From: Acidobacteriota bacterium | Lineage (GTDB): Bacteria; Acidobacteriota; Blastocatellia; Chloracidobacteriales; Chloracidobacteriaceae | DNA: 64,000 nucleotides | Reading direction: 5' to 3' | NCBI GenBank assembly: GCA_016208495.1 | Contig: JACQXX010000107.1 | Location: 56,630 to 120,629, forward strand | Shown here: piece by piece, positions 51,841 through 60,833 of the stretch | Numbering within the stretch: the stretch's first letter is position 1 | How the letters are laid out: the number at the start of each line of letters is the position of its first letter | The notes under the pieces: model-generated | The model's database searches: none | Seen by the model: the letters and a program-made list of their open reading frames with translations, nothing else | What the model was told of the DNA's origin: nothing | Made by a program: the position numbers and the translations under genes

Positions 51841-53097
51841 TCAATTAAGCTGAATTCGATCAACGGCATCCCAGGCCGACATATCTGAAAGTATGACCTG
51901 TTCACCGGGTTTAAGACCCTCAACGACTTCGATAGTGTTCACTGAACTCCGCCCCAGTTTCACTGGGACTCGAACCGCGTGTTTGCCATCGGATTCGATT
52001 TTGAATATGCCAATGGTGCTGTTGGGCTGGCCCTGAACCGGACGGCCCACAAAAACCACATCATCGAGCCGCTCAAGTTCAACCGTTCCGTCAACGCTCA
52101 GGTCAGGTCGGGCGCCTTTTGGCAGTTCGCCTTCCAGGCTGACATCCACCGTGACCGTGCCATTTTGCACTGATGGATCAATGCGGACAACTTTCCCATT
52201 CACCGTGCCGTTGCGGGTGTCCACAGTGGTCAATTGCCCGACAAGCACATCTTTGGCCTGGGTTTCGGCAATCCGAATCTCAGCTTTGAGCCGGGTTGGA
52301 TCGGCAATCCGGGCCAGGTTGGTGCCTGGAGTGACCTGTTGTCCAACCTGAACCGGAATTAACTGCACCACCCCAGACATTCCAGCTTTGACTTTCAAGT
52401 CAGCGAGCTGGCTCTTGCGCAGGTCAGCCAGGGCTTTGAGTTGTTCGATGCGTGCCTGCTGGGCGCCAAGCTGAGCTTTGACCGAATCATCGTGAATGGC
52501 CAGTCGTTTTTGTTCAATTTCAGTGCGCGTTTTCAACTGGTCCGCCGTAACACGAGACAATTTTCGGTTGAGATCTGAGATCAACCCATCTTTGGCGAGT
52601 TGCTCATCTGAGTCTGATCGCATTTTGGCCTGGATAAAGTCGGATTTGACCGATGAAGCAGCCGCTTGCTGGTCAAGGAGCGTGCTTTCCAACCGGACTT
52701 TGAGGCTGGCATACTCAGCTTCGGCAGCTTTGAGTTGGAGTCCGGCATCGAGAACGCTTTGCTCAAGCTCTGGATTGCTTAATTCCATCAAAATCGTGTC
52801 GGCTTTGACTTCCGCTCCGGGTTTGACCAGAATATTTTCCACTTTCCCCTGACTCCCCGCTGGGATCCACCGGATTTCTTCGGGTACCAGCGTCCCCAGT
52901 CCCCGAACCTGACGCAGCATCGGCCCGCGTTTGACGGTGTCAATCCAGACTGTTGCCCGGTCAACTGTCGGAGCGGCGGGCTTCAATCGGGAAACCCATA
53001 AACTCACCCCAACCACGGCGCACAGCACGACAAAGGCAAGTGCAACGTGGCGTAATTGGCGATTTCGTGCGACGGATTTGCTTCGTTGGATGTCCAT
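51841..53097 (-). CDS. HlyD/RND-type periplasmic adaptor protein
   Basis: A 418-residue membrane-fusion protein with one N-terminal helix (about 16-35). The biotinyl-lipoyl halves are visible as WIPAGSQGKVENILVKPG near 78 and GVVQLIPVQVGQQV near 240, flanking a long coiled coil (about 110-225). Beta-barrel and membrane-proximal regions follow to the end. Such adaptors link an inner-membrane ABC or RND transporter to an outer-membrane channel. Neither partner is adjacent; the MacB-type permeases at 5875-8479 are 43 kb away, so a link is only a guess. The 607 bp gap upstream (53098-53704) contains nothing I can support. Confidence 0.9.
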   Translation of the reverse strand: MDIQRSKSVARNRQLRHVALAFVVLCAVVGVSLWVSRLKPAAPTVDRATVWIDTVKRGPMLRQVRGLGTLVPEEIRWIPAGSQGKVENILVKPGAEVKADTILMELSNPELEQSVLDAGLQLKAAEAEYASLKVRLESTLLDQQAAASSVKSDFIQAKMRSDSDEQLAKDGLISDLNRKLSRVTADQLKTRTEIEQKRLAIHDDSVKAQLGAQQARIEQLKALADLRKSQLADLKVKAGMSGVVQLIPVQVGQQVTPGTNLARIADPTRLKAEIRIAETQAKDVLVGQLTTVDTRNGTVNGKVVRIDPSVQNGTVTVDVSLEGELPKGARPDLSVDGTVELERLDDVVFVGRPVQGQPNSTIGIFKIESDGKHAVRVPVKLGRSSVNTIEVVEGLKPGEQVILSDMSAWDAVDRIQLN

Positions 53098-53704
53098 AGT
53101 TCCTTATGCCTTGGGCCCTGATGTGGCACCCAATACATATGTTGAAGTCTGCTGTTGAATTGGATTCAACAGGCCAAAAGGCGAATGCTATGCCACAGGT
53201 TTTCTTTTCAATCAGGTTTATCAGATTTGCCTTGGGGTATCACCTGGGATTGGTAACTCACCCACGAAATATCACTCAGCTAAATCTTTCTATTAACAAG
53301 GTTTATCTGTACTGATGGCCGGTATACTTTCGACTGGTTGATTTTTTGAAACGCGGAAATTCAACGAGAATTCTATCATTTTCAGATAGCACTTAATGCC
53401 GGGAAAGACAAACCCTGGCGGTCCATTCCAGGGCCGGTGCCCGCTTGTGGGATTTTGGGTTGTCATTAGCGAACAAGCGTTCAAACTGAACATAGTCAGG
53501 CGTCAGCAGTTAGTAGTTAATCACTCACTAAGTTTATTTTATCGAGCTATTTACCCATCGAACAATGTCAACAAATGGTTTGAACTTCGTGGTAACCTGC
53601 CTGAGTGAACGCGACCCAATGCGGGAACTGCCGCTTTTATCAACTGCTATTCTTAGAGTAAGCTCGGGTGTTCACTTTGAACCTCCCGTTTATCCTCGAT
53701 ACCT

Positions 53705-54247
53705 ATGCTCTCAAAAATTCTCAACTTTATTGCCCTCCAGGTCGGCTGGTTTGCCTGCGTGGTTGGTGCGGCCAAGGGGTATGTCTGGCTTGGCCCGCTC
53801 GTTGTGGTTCTCTTTTTGATTGGACACATCCTGCTGGTGGCACCTGACCGCCTCCGTGAAGTAAAATTTATACTGGCTGTCGGTGTGTTGGGAGCAGTGG
53901 CTGACAGCCTGCAAAAAATGTATGGCGTGCTGGCCTATATGGATGACTTTGTGCGGCTACAATGGCTCGCCCCAGCCTGGATTATTTCGCTCTGGGTACT
54001 CTTTGCCAGCAGTTTTAGTACTTCGCTTGAATGGATGCACCGGCGCTATGTCATTGGGGCAGTGTTTGGGGCAATTGGTGGTCCGTTAAGCTACCTGGCC
54101 GGTACTAAATTTGGCGCAGTCACCTTTAAATATGACCCCACCTTTTCAATGATTGTCGTCGGCCTGGTGTGGGGAGCCATTATGCCAATCCTGCTGGTCA
54201 TGGCTGAAAAATTTGGACTTGTCCAGCCTGTAAAGATTGAAACCTAA
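53705..54247 (+). CDS. DUF2878 membrane protein
   Basis: A 180-residue protein with about five to six membrane helices. IALQVGWFACVVGAA near the start, VGVLGAVADSLQ in the middle and PLSYLAGTKFGAV near residue 123 fit the DUF2878 family of small inner-membrane proteins, whose function is unknown. It precedes the XPB-like helicase by 56 bp on the same strand, with a GAAGAAT-type repeat (54263-54295) in between. Confidence 0.8.
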   Translation: MLSKILNFIALQVGWFACVVGAAKGYVWLGPLVVVLFLIGHILLVAPDRLREVKFILAVGVLGAVADSLQKMYGVLAYMDDFVRLQWLAPAWIISLWVLFASSFSTSLEWMHRRYVIGAVFGAIGGPLSYLAGTKFGAVTFKYDPTFSMIVVGLVWGAIMPILLVMAEKFGLVQPVKIET

Positions 54248-54262
54248 CGACTTACCAGGTTT

Positions 54263-54295
54263 TCATTCTTCATTCTCAATTCTTCATTCTTCATT
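54263..54295. repeat. ATTCTTC heptamer array
   Basis: ATTCTTC/ATTCTCA units ending nine bases before the helicase start at 54304. A single array with no facing copy nearby. Confidence 0.75.
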
Positions 54296-54303
54296 GGTCT
54301 GGC

Positions 54304-55677
54304 ATGGGTTTTACACTTCGGTTTGATCGAGGAACATTATTACTTGAGGGGAGCACTGACCTTCCAGCTTCGGTGACAGGTCTGTTTCGATTTGACCCAC
54401 GCGTTGACGCGTTTCGAGCCTCCTGTGAGCAGTATCGGGAAATTGTCGAAAAATTGGGACCGGACCTGGATGCCAATCGAGCACCACGATACCAGCGGTT
54501 AAAGCTTTCTCCATTACTTTCATTTGAACCATATCCTCACCAAACGGCGGCGCTCGAAGCCTGGACCAAAGCTGGTCGCCGTGGGCTGGTGGTGCTGCCG
54601 ACGGGTGCGGGAAAAAGCCTGATCGGAATGCAGGCTCTGGCAAGCTGTGGCCGAAGCGGCATGGTGATTGTCCCGACAATTGACCTGATGCACCAGTGGT
54701 TTGCCTTGCTCAAAGCGGCCTTCCCGGAAACCGAAGTTGGGTTGCTCGGAGGCGGCTATCACGATGCGAGCCCGCTGCTGGTATCCACCTACGACTCAGC
54801 CGCCCGCCAGATGGAACGGCTTGGAAATCAGTATGGCGTCCTGATTGCTGATGAAGTCCATCACCTACCATCTGAGTTTTACCGAAGCATCGCTGAATTT
54901 TCGCTCGCCCCCTATCGGCTCGGGCTGACTGCGACGCTGGAACGCAGCGATATGCGCCACCGGGATTTATTCAACCTGATTGGACCGCTGGTCTATCACT
55001 GTGACCCGGAAGATCTGGCCGGAGATGTACTGGCTCCCTACCAGATCAAACGACTGTATGTGGAACTCACCAGTACTGAACGGGAAGCGTACACGGCGGC
55101 CCAGCGCCAACGGGATGCCTTCCTCGATGCCAACAACATCTCACTGAAGCAACTCGATGGATGGAGTCGGTTTGTGATGGTTTCTTCCCGGACCATCGAA
55201 GGCCGCCAGGCAATGCACGCTCATCAGGAACTTCGGCGGCTCTCGCACGCCGCCCCAGCCAAACTGAGGGCACTGGAATTGATTCTGGCCGAACATCCAC
55301 AGGAAAAAGCCGTCGTTTTTACCGAAGACAACGCCACCGTGTATGAACTTTCCAAAAAATTCCTGATTCCCTGCATTACCCACCAGACACCAATTAAAGA
55401 GCGCCACCACATTTTGACCCAGTTTCGAAATGGAACCTACCGAACCCTGGCTACCAGCAAAGCTTTAAATGAAGGTGTGGACGTGCCAGATGCCTCAATC
55501 GGTGTCATTTTATCGGGCAGTGCCGTTCGTCGAGAGTTTGTCCAGCGTCTCGGACGCATTTTGCGACGCGTTGAAGGCAAAAAAGCGGTGCTCTATGAAG
55601 TCATCACCCGCCAAACCCGAGAAGAAGGCGTGGCCGCTAGACGAATGAAGAATGAAGAACAAGTGGTTAGTGGTTAG
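54304..55677 (+). CDS. XPB/RAD25-like superfamily 2 helicase
   Basis: A 457-residue helicase. An N-terminal damage-recognition-like region (1-75) precedes motif Q/I with YPHQTAALEAW and LPTGAGKSLIGM (Walker A about 99-106), motif Ia VPTIDLMHQW, DEVHH (motif II about 182-186), GLTATLERSD (motif III) and, in the second lobe, KAVVFTEDN, LATSKALNEGVDVPDA and RLGRILRR (motif VI). This fits the compact XPB family that unwinds damaged DNA in nucleotide excision repair. The next gene on the strand is a DUF790/Bax1-like nuclease. The terminal VVSG and TAG stop lie in a TTAGTGG repeat. Confidence 0.92.
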   Translation: MGFTLRFDRGTLLLEGSTDLPASVTGLFRFDPRVDAFRASCEQYREIVEKLGPDLDANRAPRYQRLKLSPLLSFEPYPHQTAALEAWTKAGRRGLVVLPTGAGKSLIGMQALASCGRSGMVIVPTIDLMHQWFALLKAAFPETEVGLLGGGYHDASPLLVSTYDSAARQMERLGNQYGVLIADEVHHLPSEFYRSIAEFSLAPYRLGLTATLERSDMRHRDLFNLIGPLVYHCDPEDLAGDVLAPYQIKRLYVELTSTEREAYTAAQRQRDAFLDANNISLKQLDGWSRFVMVSSRTIEGRQAMHAHQELRRLSHAAPAKLRALELILAEHPQEKAVVFTEDNATVYELSKKFLIPCITHQTPIKERHHILTQFRNGTYRTLATSKALNEGVDVPDASIGVILSGSAVRREFVQRLGRILRRVEGKKAVLYEVITRQTREEGVAARRMKNEEQVVSG

Positions 55678-56112
55678 TGATTAGTGGTTAGGGACTGTAA
55701 AAAATCAACTTCCCGTTTTCGTTTGGGAATCAGGCATTTGGATTGAGCATCCCGGAGGGCTGCAGTTCGGATAGCCGGTGGTTGCGAGGCTTTGTGAGCT
55801 ACCACCGGGAACAGGTTCGTTCTGTCCAGTGCTCCCCCGCTTCGCCCGCGCCCCGCAGGGGCGCGGGCGAAGCGTGGGAGCACCAAGGGGTGGCCTTTGG
55901 ATCCGGTGGTAGGCCCAAAGCGGCCAACCGACCGGCTATCCGAACGGCAACGCTTCGCGGTGCAAGACCAAAACCTGGACGTGGCAGAACGCGCCCGAGG
56001 AACTTATTTTTTAACGCTCCCTTAGTGGTTTGTTTTTGGTTCTTGATGCGTGGTTCTTCTTTGAAGGTATTGATTTCTAACCACTAACCACTAATCACTA
56101 ACCACTACCCAC
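55662..56112. repeat. Inverted TTAGTGG arrays around a palindromic element
   Basis: TTAGTGG units at 55662-55692 face CCACTAA units at 56077-56112. The spacer holds a palindrome-rich element (55735-55990) and the sequence TTGAAGGTATTGATTTC next to the right array, which is the complement of the spacer sequence at 4710-4730. The block separates the helicase and nuclease genes. Confidence 0.85.
55735..55990. repeat. GC-rich palindromic element with a long perfect-like hairpin
   Basis: The centre (55831-55881) is a hairpin: GCTCCC...CGCTTCGCCCGCGCCCC, loop GCAGG, then GGCGCGGGCGAAGCG...GGGAGC. Outer parts contain CATCCCGGAGGG, CGGATAGCCGGTGGT and a later CGGCTATCCG, which pair with each other. 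The base composition (very GC-rich) differs from the surroundings. No gene. Confidence 0.75.
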
Positions 56113-56145
56113 ATTCTTCAATTTTTCCAGAAAGGTGATCCGTTT

Positions 56146-57363
56146 GTGCTTCCGTCAGAACTTTTGACCTATCGCGTACGCGGCGGTCAGGCATATCCAC
56201 AATTTTTGAACGGGCCCCGGACCAAATGGGCGACCAGTGTTTTGGAAACCATTACTGGTTGCCTGCAAAAACCCCGCAGTGTGGTGATGGAAGCGTTGAA
56301 AACCCTTGAAGGCAATTCGCCGGATTATCGTCTGGTACGTGGTCTGGCCCATCTCGCCCTGGAAGATGCTGTTTTTTCAGTGGTTTCCCCAATTCCCCCT
56401 GAAGAACTTCGCCAGGAAGCCTTTACCCTGGCTGCCGAGCATGGTCACCGACCACGTGAAGTTCAAAATATTTTGAATGAACTGGCAAACCGGTTTGGGC
56501 TGGATCCGGAAATGCTCCGGGAAGCATTTTATGCTGATTTGCCCGAAAATCACATGCTGGTTTCAGTTCCAGACCAAACGCCTGAACAACTCATTGACCG
56601 GTACAATCTGGCTCAGGCTCAGGGGTTACTGTATTACGCCCGTCAAATCGTCATTCAAGCCCATCGCAATGTACCAGGCGAATATCGAAAATTATTTCAT
56701 TTGATTAAGTTTTATGGGTTGATGTATGCCGTTGAGGGCAATTTGGACGATGGGTATCGGGTCTTTGTGGATGGTCCAGCCAGTCTTTTCCGTCAAAATT
56801 TAAAGTACGGTGTCAAAATGGCGGCATTTTTTCCAGCGTTGTTGCATATCACACGCTGGGAAATCGAAGCTGAGTTAAAAATCAAAGGTGTGCCTGCCAC
56901 CTATCACGTCACTTCGCAAGCCGCATTGCGCTCACACTATCCCAAACCACCAGCGTATGACAGCCTGCTCGAAGCGTCCTTTGTCGAACGATGGGTACGG
57001 CACGATACCCTGTGGACACTTGAACGAGAAGTTGAAATTGTTGATTTAAAAGGGACTGTCATGGTGCCTGATTTTGCGCTTCGCCATCCATCAGGACAGG
57101 TATTTCATGTCGAAATCGTGGGGTTCTGGCACCCGGATTATTTGCGACGGAAATTTGACAAGGTGCGTCGGGCCGGCATGAAAAACCTCATTCTGGCTGT
57201 TTCCGACCGACTCAAAGTCACAGACGAACACCTTGCCGGTGTTGTTGGACCCGTCATTTTCTTTAAGGGGAAATTACTGCCAAAAGCGGTACTTGACGTC
57301 GTGGAGGAACTTGTGGACGCAGAGAACTCAGTGGAAAAAGAGGCGGGACAAGGTAACCCGTAG
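56146..57363 (+). CDS. DUF790 / Bax1-like nuclease, partner of the XPB-like helicase
   Basis: A 405-residue protein with a GTG start and AAAGGTGA upstream. It opens with LLTYRVRGGQAYPQFL, and the C-terminal part holds a PD-(D/E)XK-like site: VMVPDFALRHPSGQVFHVEI near residues 304-323 (Asp and Glu-x-Val), then GFWHPDYLRRKFDKV with conserved Lys. This matches DUF790, the family of archaeal Bax1, an endonuclease that binds XPB. Its position after the helicase on the same strand supports a joint repair role. The C-terminal QGNP and TAG stop lie in an inverted repeat. Confidence 0.88.
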   Translation: MLPSELLTYRVRGGQAYPQFLNGPRTKWATSVLETITGCLQKPRSVVMEALKTLEGNSPDYRLVRGLAHLALEDAVFSVVSPIPPEELRQEAFTLAAEHGHRPREVQNILNELANRFGLDPEMLREAFYADLPENHMLVSVPDQTPEQLIDRYNLAQAQGLLYYARQIVIQAHRNVPGEYRKLFHLIKFYGLMYAVEGNLDDGYRVFVDGPASLFRQNLKYGVKMAAFFPALLHITRWEIEAELKIKGVPATYHVTSQAALRSHYPKPPAYDSLLEASFVERWVRHDTLWTLEREVEIVDLKGTVMVPDFALRHPSGQVFHVEIVGFWHPDYLRRKFDKVRRAGMKNLILAVSDRLKVTDEHLAGVVGPVIFFKGKLLPKAVLDVVEELVDAENSVEKEAGQGNP

Positions 57364-57476
57364 GGAACGAAAGAACCATACAATTATGGTTGAGTGTAAG
57401 AAGCCGAAGGACACGAAATGGGTGCGAATTGAGAAGATCAAATCCAGATTAGTCCTTTGTTCCCTATGGGTTACCT
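57353..57476. repeat. Inverted repeat with internal hairpin
   Basis: GGTAACCCGTAGGGAACGAAAG (57353-57374, shown in two parts GGTAACCCGT and AGGGAACGAAAG) faces its near complement at 57455-57476. The spacer includes a smaller hairpin, AACCATA-CAAT-TATGGTT (57374-57391). The left arm contains the stop codon of the Bax1-like gene. It fits the array-spacer-inverted-array pattern, but each arm is a single unit. Confidence 0.75.
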
Positions 57477-57482
57477 AAAGAA

Positions 57483-57716
57483 CTACGCAGCCTGGAAAAC
57501 ACTTTCATCATGAATGTCAACCTCAACCAACCCATCGCGGTATAAAGCATATCCACTCGGCGTGCTGGCAATAATTGACGGAATGCCACGGTCGGCAAAC
57601 CAGCGTTGCCAGGCTTCAAGATCACGATACGCTTCGGACTTTCGGCTTTTGACAAACGTTGAGAAACGATTTTCCTCAGTGACATGAATTTTCGCAATGC
57701 CATGAACTTTTCCCAT
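57483..57716 (-). CDS. Small hypothetical protein
   Basis: A 77-residue protein starting at ATG 57716 with a strong GGAGG seven bases upstream. It contains VHGIAKIHVTEENRFSTF, AYRDLEAWQRWFADRG and YALYRDGLVEVDIHD, an alpha/beta composition with no signal peptide. I do not recognise the family. The ribosome site is among the best in this part of the window, so it is probably expressed. Confidence 0.6.
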   Translation of the reverse strand: MGKVHGIAKIHVTEENRFSTFVKSRKSEAYRDLEAWQRWFADRGIPSIIASTPSGYALYRDGLVEVDIHDESVFQAA

Positions 57717-57888
57717 ATGTAACCTCCAGAGTGAGCGAAACCGGTTCGGGGAATCCTCACCAAACCGTTCCGGATAATGTTTAAGATTTCGCTTTAATGT
57801 CTTTGTTTTCAGAAAGTGTGAGCTTTTTGCTCAAATTTAGGTTGCAATTGATTTCAAAAAAATATCTTGCAATTCGTGCGCCAAAAAT

Positions 57889-58515
57889 TTAGACAAGATT
57901 CAACAAATGGCCCATTCGCTCTTTTTTGGTGCGCAGGTAATTCATTGACGGTTCAAACGGCTGGCTTTCAATCGGCACCCGTTCAACAACGGTCAGGCCA
58001 GCTTCACGTAGCGTCGAGATTTTTTCGGGGTTGTTGGACATCACCCGAACTTTTTGCAAACCCAGGAGCTGTAAAATTTCAGCGCACTGGGTGTAATCGC
58101 GGGTATCAACTTCGAGTCCCAATCGCAGATTGGCTTCGATGGTATCAGCGCCCTGGTCCTGAAGCGCATAGGCTCGAATTTTATTCAGGATGCCAATTCC
58201 ACGGCCTTCCTGATGCTGATACACAATCACACCGTGACCTTCTTCGGCAATCATCTCCATTGCCCGGGTCAGTTGCCGGCCACAATCACATTTAATTGAA
58301 TGAAACACATCCCCAGTCAAACACTGGGAGTGAATCCGGACCAAACTTGATTGGTCAGCCTGGGGTGTTCCCATCGTAAGCGCCACAAACTCTTCACCGC
58401 TGGTTAAACTTCGGAACCCGATAATTCGAAAATCTCCATGCTCAGTTGGTAAATTTGCTTCAGCCACCAATTCAACTGTTGACTGAGCCGGACAGCCTTC
58501 AGAGAAACCATTCAT
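57889..58515 (-). CDS. ribA: GTP cyclohydrolase II
   Basis: A 208-residue enzyme opening the riboflavin pathway by converting GTP to 2,5-diamino-6-ribosylamino-pyrimidinone phosphate, formate and pyrophosphate. The zinc ligands are Cys65, Cys76 and Cys78 in [19 protein letters not shown], with the same spacing as in E. coli Rib[15 protein letters not shown] near residue 99 and [16 protein letters not shown] near 133 complete the signature. It is the single-domain form, not fused to RibB. No FMN riboswitch is visible upstream; a CTGGTGG/CCACCAG hairpin lies at about 58540-58564. The 591 bp gap upstream (58516-59106) shows no gene. Confidence 0.95.
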   Translation of the reverse strand: MNGFSEGCPAQSTVELVAEANLPTEHGDFRIIGFRSLTSGEEFVALTMGTPQADQSSLVRIHSQCLTGDVFHSIKCDCGRQLTRAMEMIAEEGHGVIVYQHQEGRGIGILNKIRAYALQDQGADTIEANLRLGLEVDTRDYTQCAEILQLLGLQKVRVMSNNPEKISTLREAGLTVVERVPIESQPFEPSMNYLRTKKERMGHLLNLV

Positions 58516-59106
58516 ATCGTGTCCTTTCTTTTTCTGCTACCTGGTGGCGATTCTTTCCCACCAGAGTACGTCTGTATGTCGAGTTATATAAGAGCAAGAA
58601 CGACTACCCTTCTACGACAGAAGTGAATGCTCATTCAGCCTGCTAAAAAGTACTTGATTGACCATGTTTTGTCAAGAATTTTTCCAAGACAAAAACTAAA
58701 CAGAAATATTTTGTCCAGGATATAAACCAGACAGAATATTTAACCTTTATCTTTGATTCCGCTGGTGTCGTACCTGATGCACGAGGTGTGCTTTCTGAAA
58801 TGAGAGCTCATATCCGAATGAGTCACGACATCATTCCAGGTAGATATTTTGACTTTCCTGGCTAAAGCAGGAATTAATTAAAACGGGTATTGAGGAAAAA
58901 GGTGCGAAAACAGATACACTTGATTTTGGGGGCGAGCCAACCTGAGACTACCATTTTTTTCTTCGTTGAAGAATTGAATCCAGATGCAAACATTGACAAA
59001 TGATCCCAGTTTGGAGAAGGTTCAGTCGCCTCAGACACCAAAATCGAGTATCCTTAGGGGCTGCACCTTGCCCTGAACATTTTTTCGAATCACTCATCAT
59101 TTCACC

Positions 59107-60570
59107 ATGCCTAAAGACAAAGTTCTTGTTGTTGACGACGAACAACTCATCCGCTGGTCACTCACTGAAGCACTCAATGAATGGGGCTATGAATGTGTGG
59201 AAGCCGCCACGGCTTCAGCCGCCATGACATTGTTTGAATCCGAACAACCAACCGCCGTGTTGCTTGATATTAATCTCCCCGACGGATCGGGCCTCAATGT
59301 CCTGCGCGATATAAAACGCACCCAACCGCAGGCGGTTGTCATTATGATTACCGCCAATGTACTGGTTGATGACACGATTGCAGCCTTACGCGCCGGGGCG
59401 TATGACTTCATCGGGAAGCCGGTCAACCTTGAGGAGCTTCAAATCACCATCCGCAATGGCATTGAAGCCCAGCGATTGCGCAAAGAAGTCACCCAAATCA
59501 GACGCGAACAAGCCCGTCAATTCAGCTTTGAGCAAATTGTCGGGCGATCCATTGCGATGATGAACACCCTGGAACTGGCCAAAAAAGTGGCTGCCAGCGA
59601 AGTATCCTGCGTGTTGCTGCAAGGAGAATCCGGCAGCGGGAAAGACGTCATTGCCAAAGCCATTCACTACGCCTCCCGCCGGTCAAGTGAACCATTTGTG
59701 GCCATTAACTGTGCCGCGTTGCCGTCAACGCTGATTGAAAGTGAACTCTTCGGGTATGAAAAAGGGGCTTTTACTGATGCGAAAGCCCGCAAAGCCGGCC
59801 TTTTTGAACAGGCTGAAGGCGGCACGCTGTTTCTGGACGAAATTGGAGAAATGGAACTCAATCTGCAGGCCAAACTCCTTCGAGTATTAGAGGAAGGAAC
59901 ATTTCGCCGGGTCGGCGGCCTCAAAGATGTATCGCTCGATACCCGAGTTATTGCCGCATCAAACCGGGACCTCAAATCAGAGTGCCAGGAAGGAAAATTC
60001 CGGCTTGATCTCTATTACCGGCTTTCAGTCATTCAAATTGATGTTCCCGCCCTGCGAGAACGCGGCGATGATGGGCTAATTCTCGCCAATCACTTTATCA
60101 ATCAGTTTAAACAGCAACTGCGTAAAAAAACTCGAGGTCTAAGTTCAGAGGTTGAAGATATTTTTCGAAAATACTCCTGGCCAGGCAATGTCCGTGAACT
60201 TAGAAACGTGATCGAACGGGTCATGATTTTGGAAGACGGCGATTTGATTACCACCAAGTACCTTCCCCGCGACCTGATCTTACCGGAATATCATCGCCCA
60301 ATCGTGACGGCACCAGTCCCCACTCCGAGCACACAACCTTCACAAACAGCGCTTCCAGCAGTTGAGCCCAAGGCATCAACTGCGGGACAACACATCTTCC
60401 AGCTTCCAACCGAAGGAATCTCAATTGACGAGGTTGAAATGTCGCTTGTGCAGCAAGCCATGCAATTAAGTGGCGGCAATCAAACCAACGCCGCCAAGCT
60501 GCTGCGGATATCCCGTGACCAGTTACGCTACCGCCTTAAGAAATTGGAAGGACAGGAAGTGACAAGGTGA
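59107..60570 (+). CDS. NtrC-type sigma-54-dependent response regulator
   Basis: A 487-residue regulator. The receiver domain (1-120) has the acidic pair Asp10/Asp11, phospho-acceptor Asp54 in [11 protein letters not shown] and Lys near 104 in IGKPVN. The AAA+ domain (about 145-385) has [12 protein letters not shown] (Walker A about 173-180), GAFTDA, the loop that contacts sigma-54, at about 220, and [12 protein letters not shown] (Walker B). A Fis-type helix-turn-helix ends the protein ([20 protein letters not shown]). No histidine kinase is adjacent, so the partner is elsewhere. The final VTR and TGA stop are encoded by a TGACAAGG repeat. Confidence 0.95.
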   Translation: MPKDKVLVVDDEQLIRWSLTEALNEWGYECVEAATASAAMTLFESEQPTAVLLDINLPDGSGLNVLRDIKRTQPQAVVIMITANVLVDDTIAALRAGAYDFIGKPVNLEELQITIRNGIEAQRLRKEVTQIRREQARQFSFEQIVGRSIAMMNTLELAKKVAASEVSCVLLQGESGSGKDVIAKAIHYASRRSSEPFVAINCAALPSTLIESELFGYEKGAFTDAKARKAGLFEQAEGGTLFLDEIGEMELNLQAKLLRVLEEGTFRRVGGLKDVSLDTRVIAASNRDLKSECQEGKFRLDLYYRLSVIQIDVPALRERGDDGLILANHFINQFKQQLRKKTRGLSSEVEDIFRKYSWPGNVRELRNVIERVMILEDGDLITTKYLPRDLILPEYHRPIVTAPVPTPSTQPSQTALPAVEPKASTAGQHIFQLPTEGISIDEVEMSLVQQAMQLSGGNQTNAAKLLRISRDQLRYRLKKLEGQEVTR

Positions 60571-60829
60571 CCAATTGACAAGGTGACAGGGTGACAGGGT
60601 GACCAATTGACAAGGTGGCCAGTTGATACGGAATATACAGGAACCACAGAAAACAAATACAAATTATTCAACAGTTTCTGGGATTTCAACCGAATACAAA
60701 CCGAGAAAATATTTATCTCAAAAACCATAGTCACCTTGTCACCTTGTCACCTTGTCACCTTGTCACCTTGTCACCTTGTCACCTGGTCACCTGGTCACCC
60801 TGTCACATTGTCACTTCAGTCAAATTGTC
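60560..60829. repeat. Inverted pair of TGACAAGG octamer arrays
   Basis: TGACAAGG-type units at 60560-60626 face CCTTGTCA units at 60731-60829 around a 104 bp spacer, in the same order as at 125-471. The left array starts inside the sigma-54 regulator gene, and the right one ends five bases before the methyltransferase start. The spacer includes an ACCACAGAAAACAAATAC stretch related to the ACCACGAAA-type repeats. Confidence 0.9.
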
Positions 60830-60833
60830 AAGA

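Noticed and set aside
53098..53704. Possible gene in the 607 bp gap before the DUF2878 gene
   Set aside because: Frames are short, without ribosome sites or recognisable composition; no RNA-like structure was seen.
58516..59106. FMN riboswitch or hidden gene upstream of ribA
   Set aside because: No conserved RFN-element sequence and no frame with protein-like composition was found; only a small CTGGTGG/CCACCAG hairpin.
60744..60833. Upstream extension of the methyltransferase
   Set aside because: Those residues (SPCHLVTL repeats) are encoded by the octamer array.
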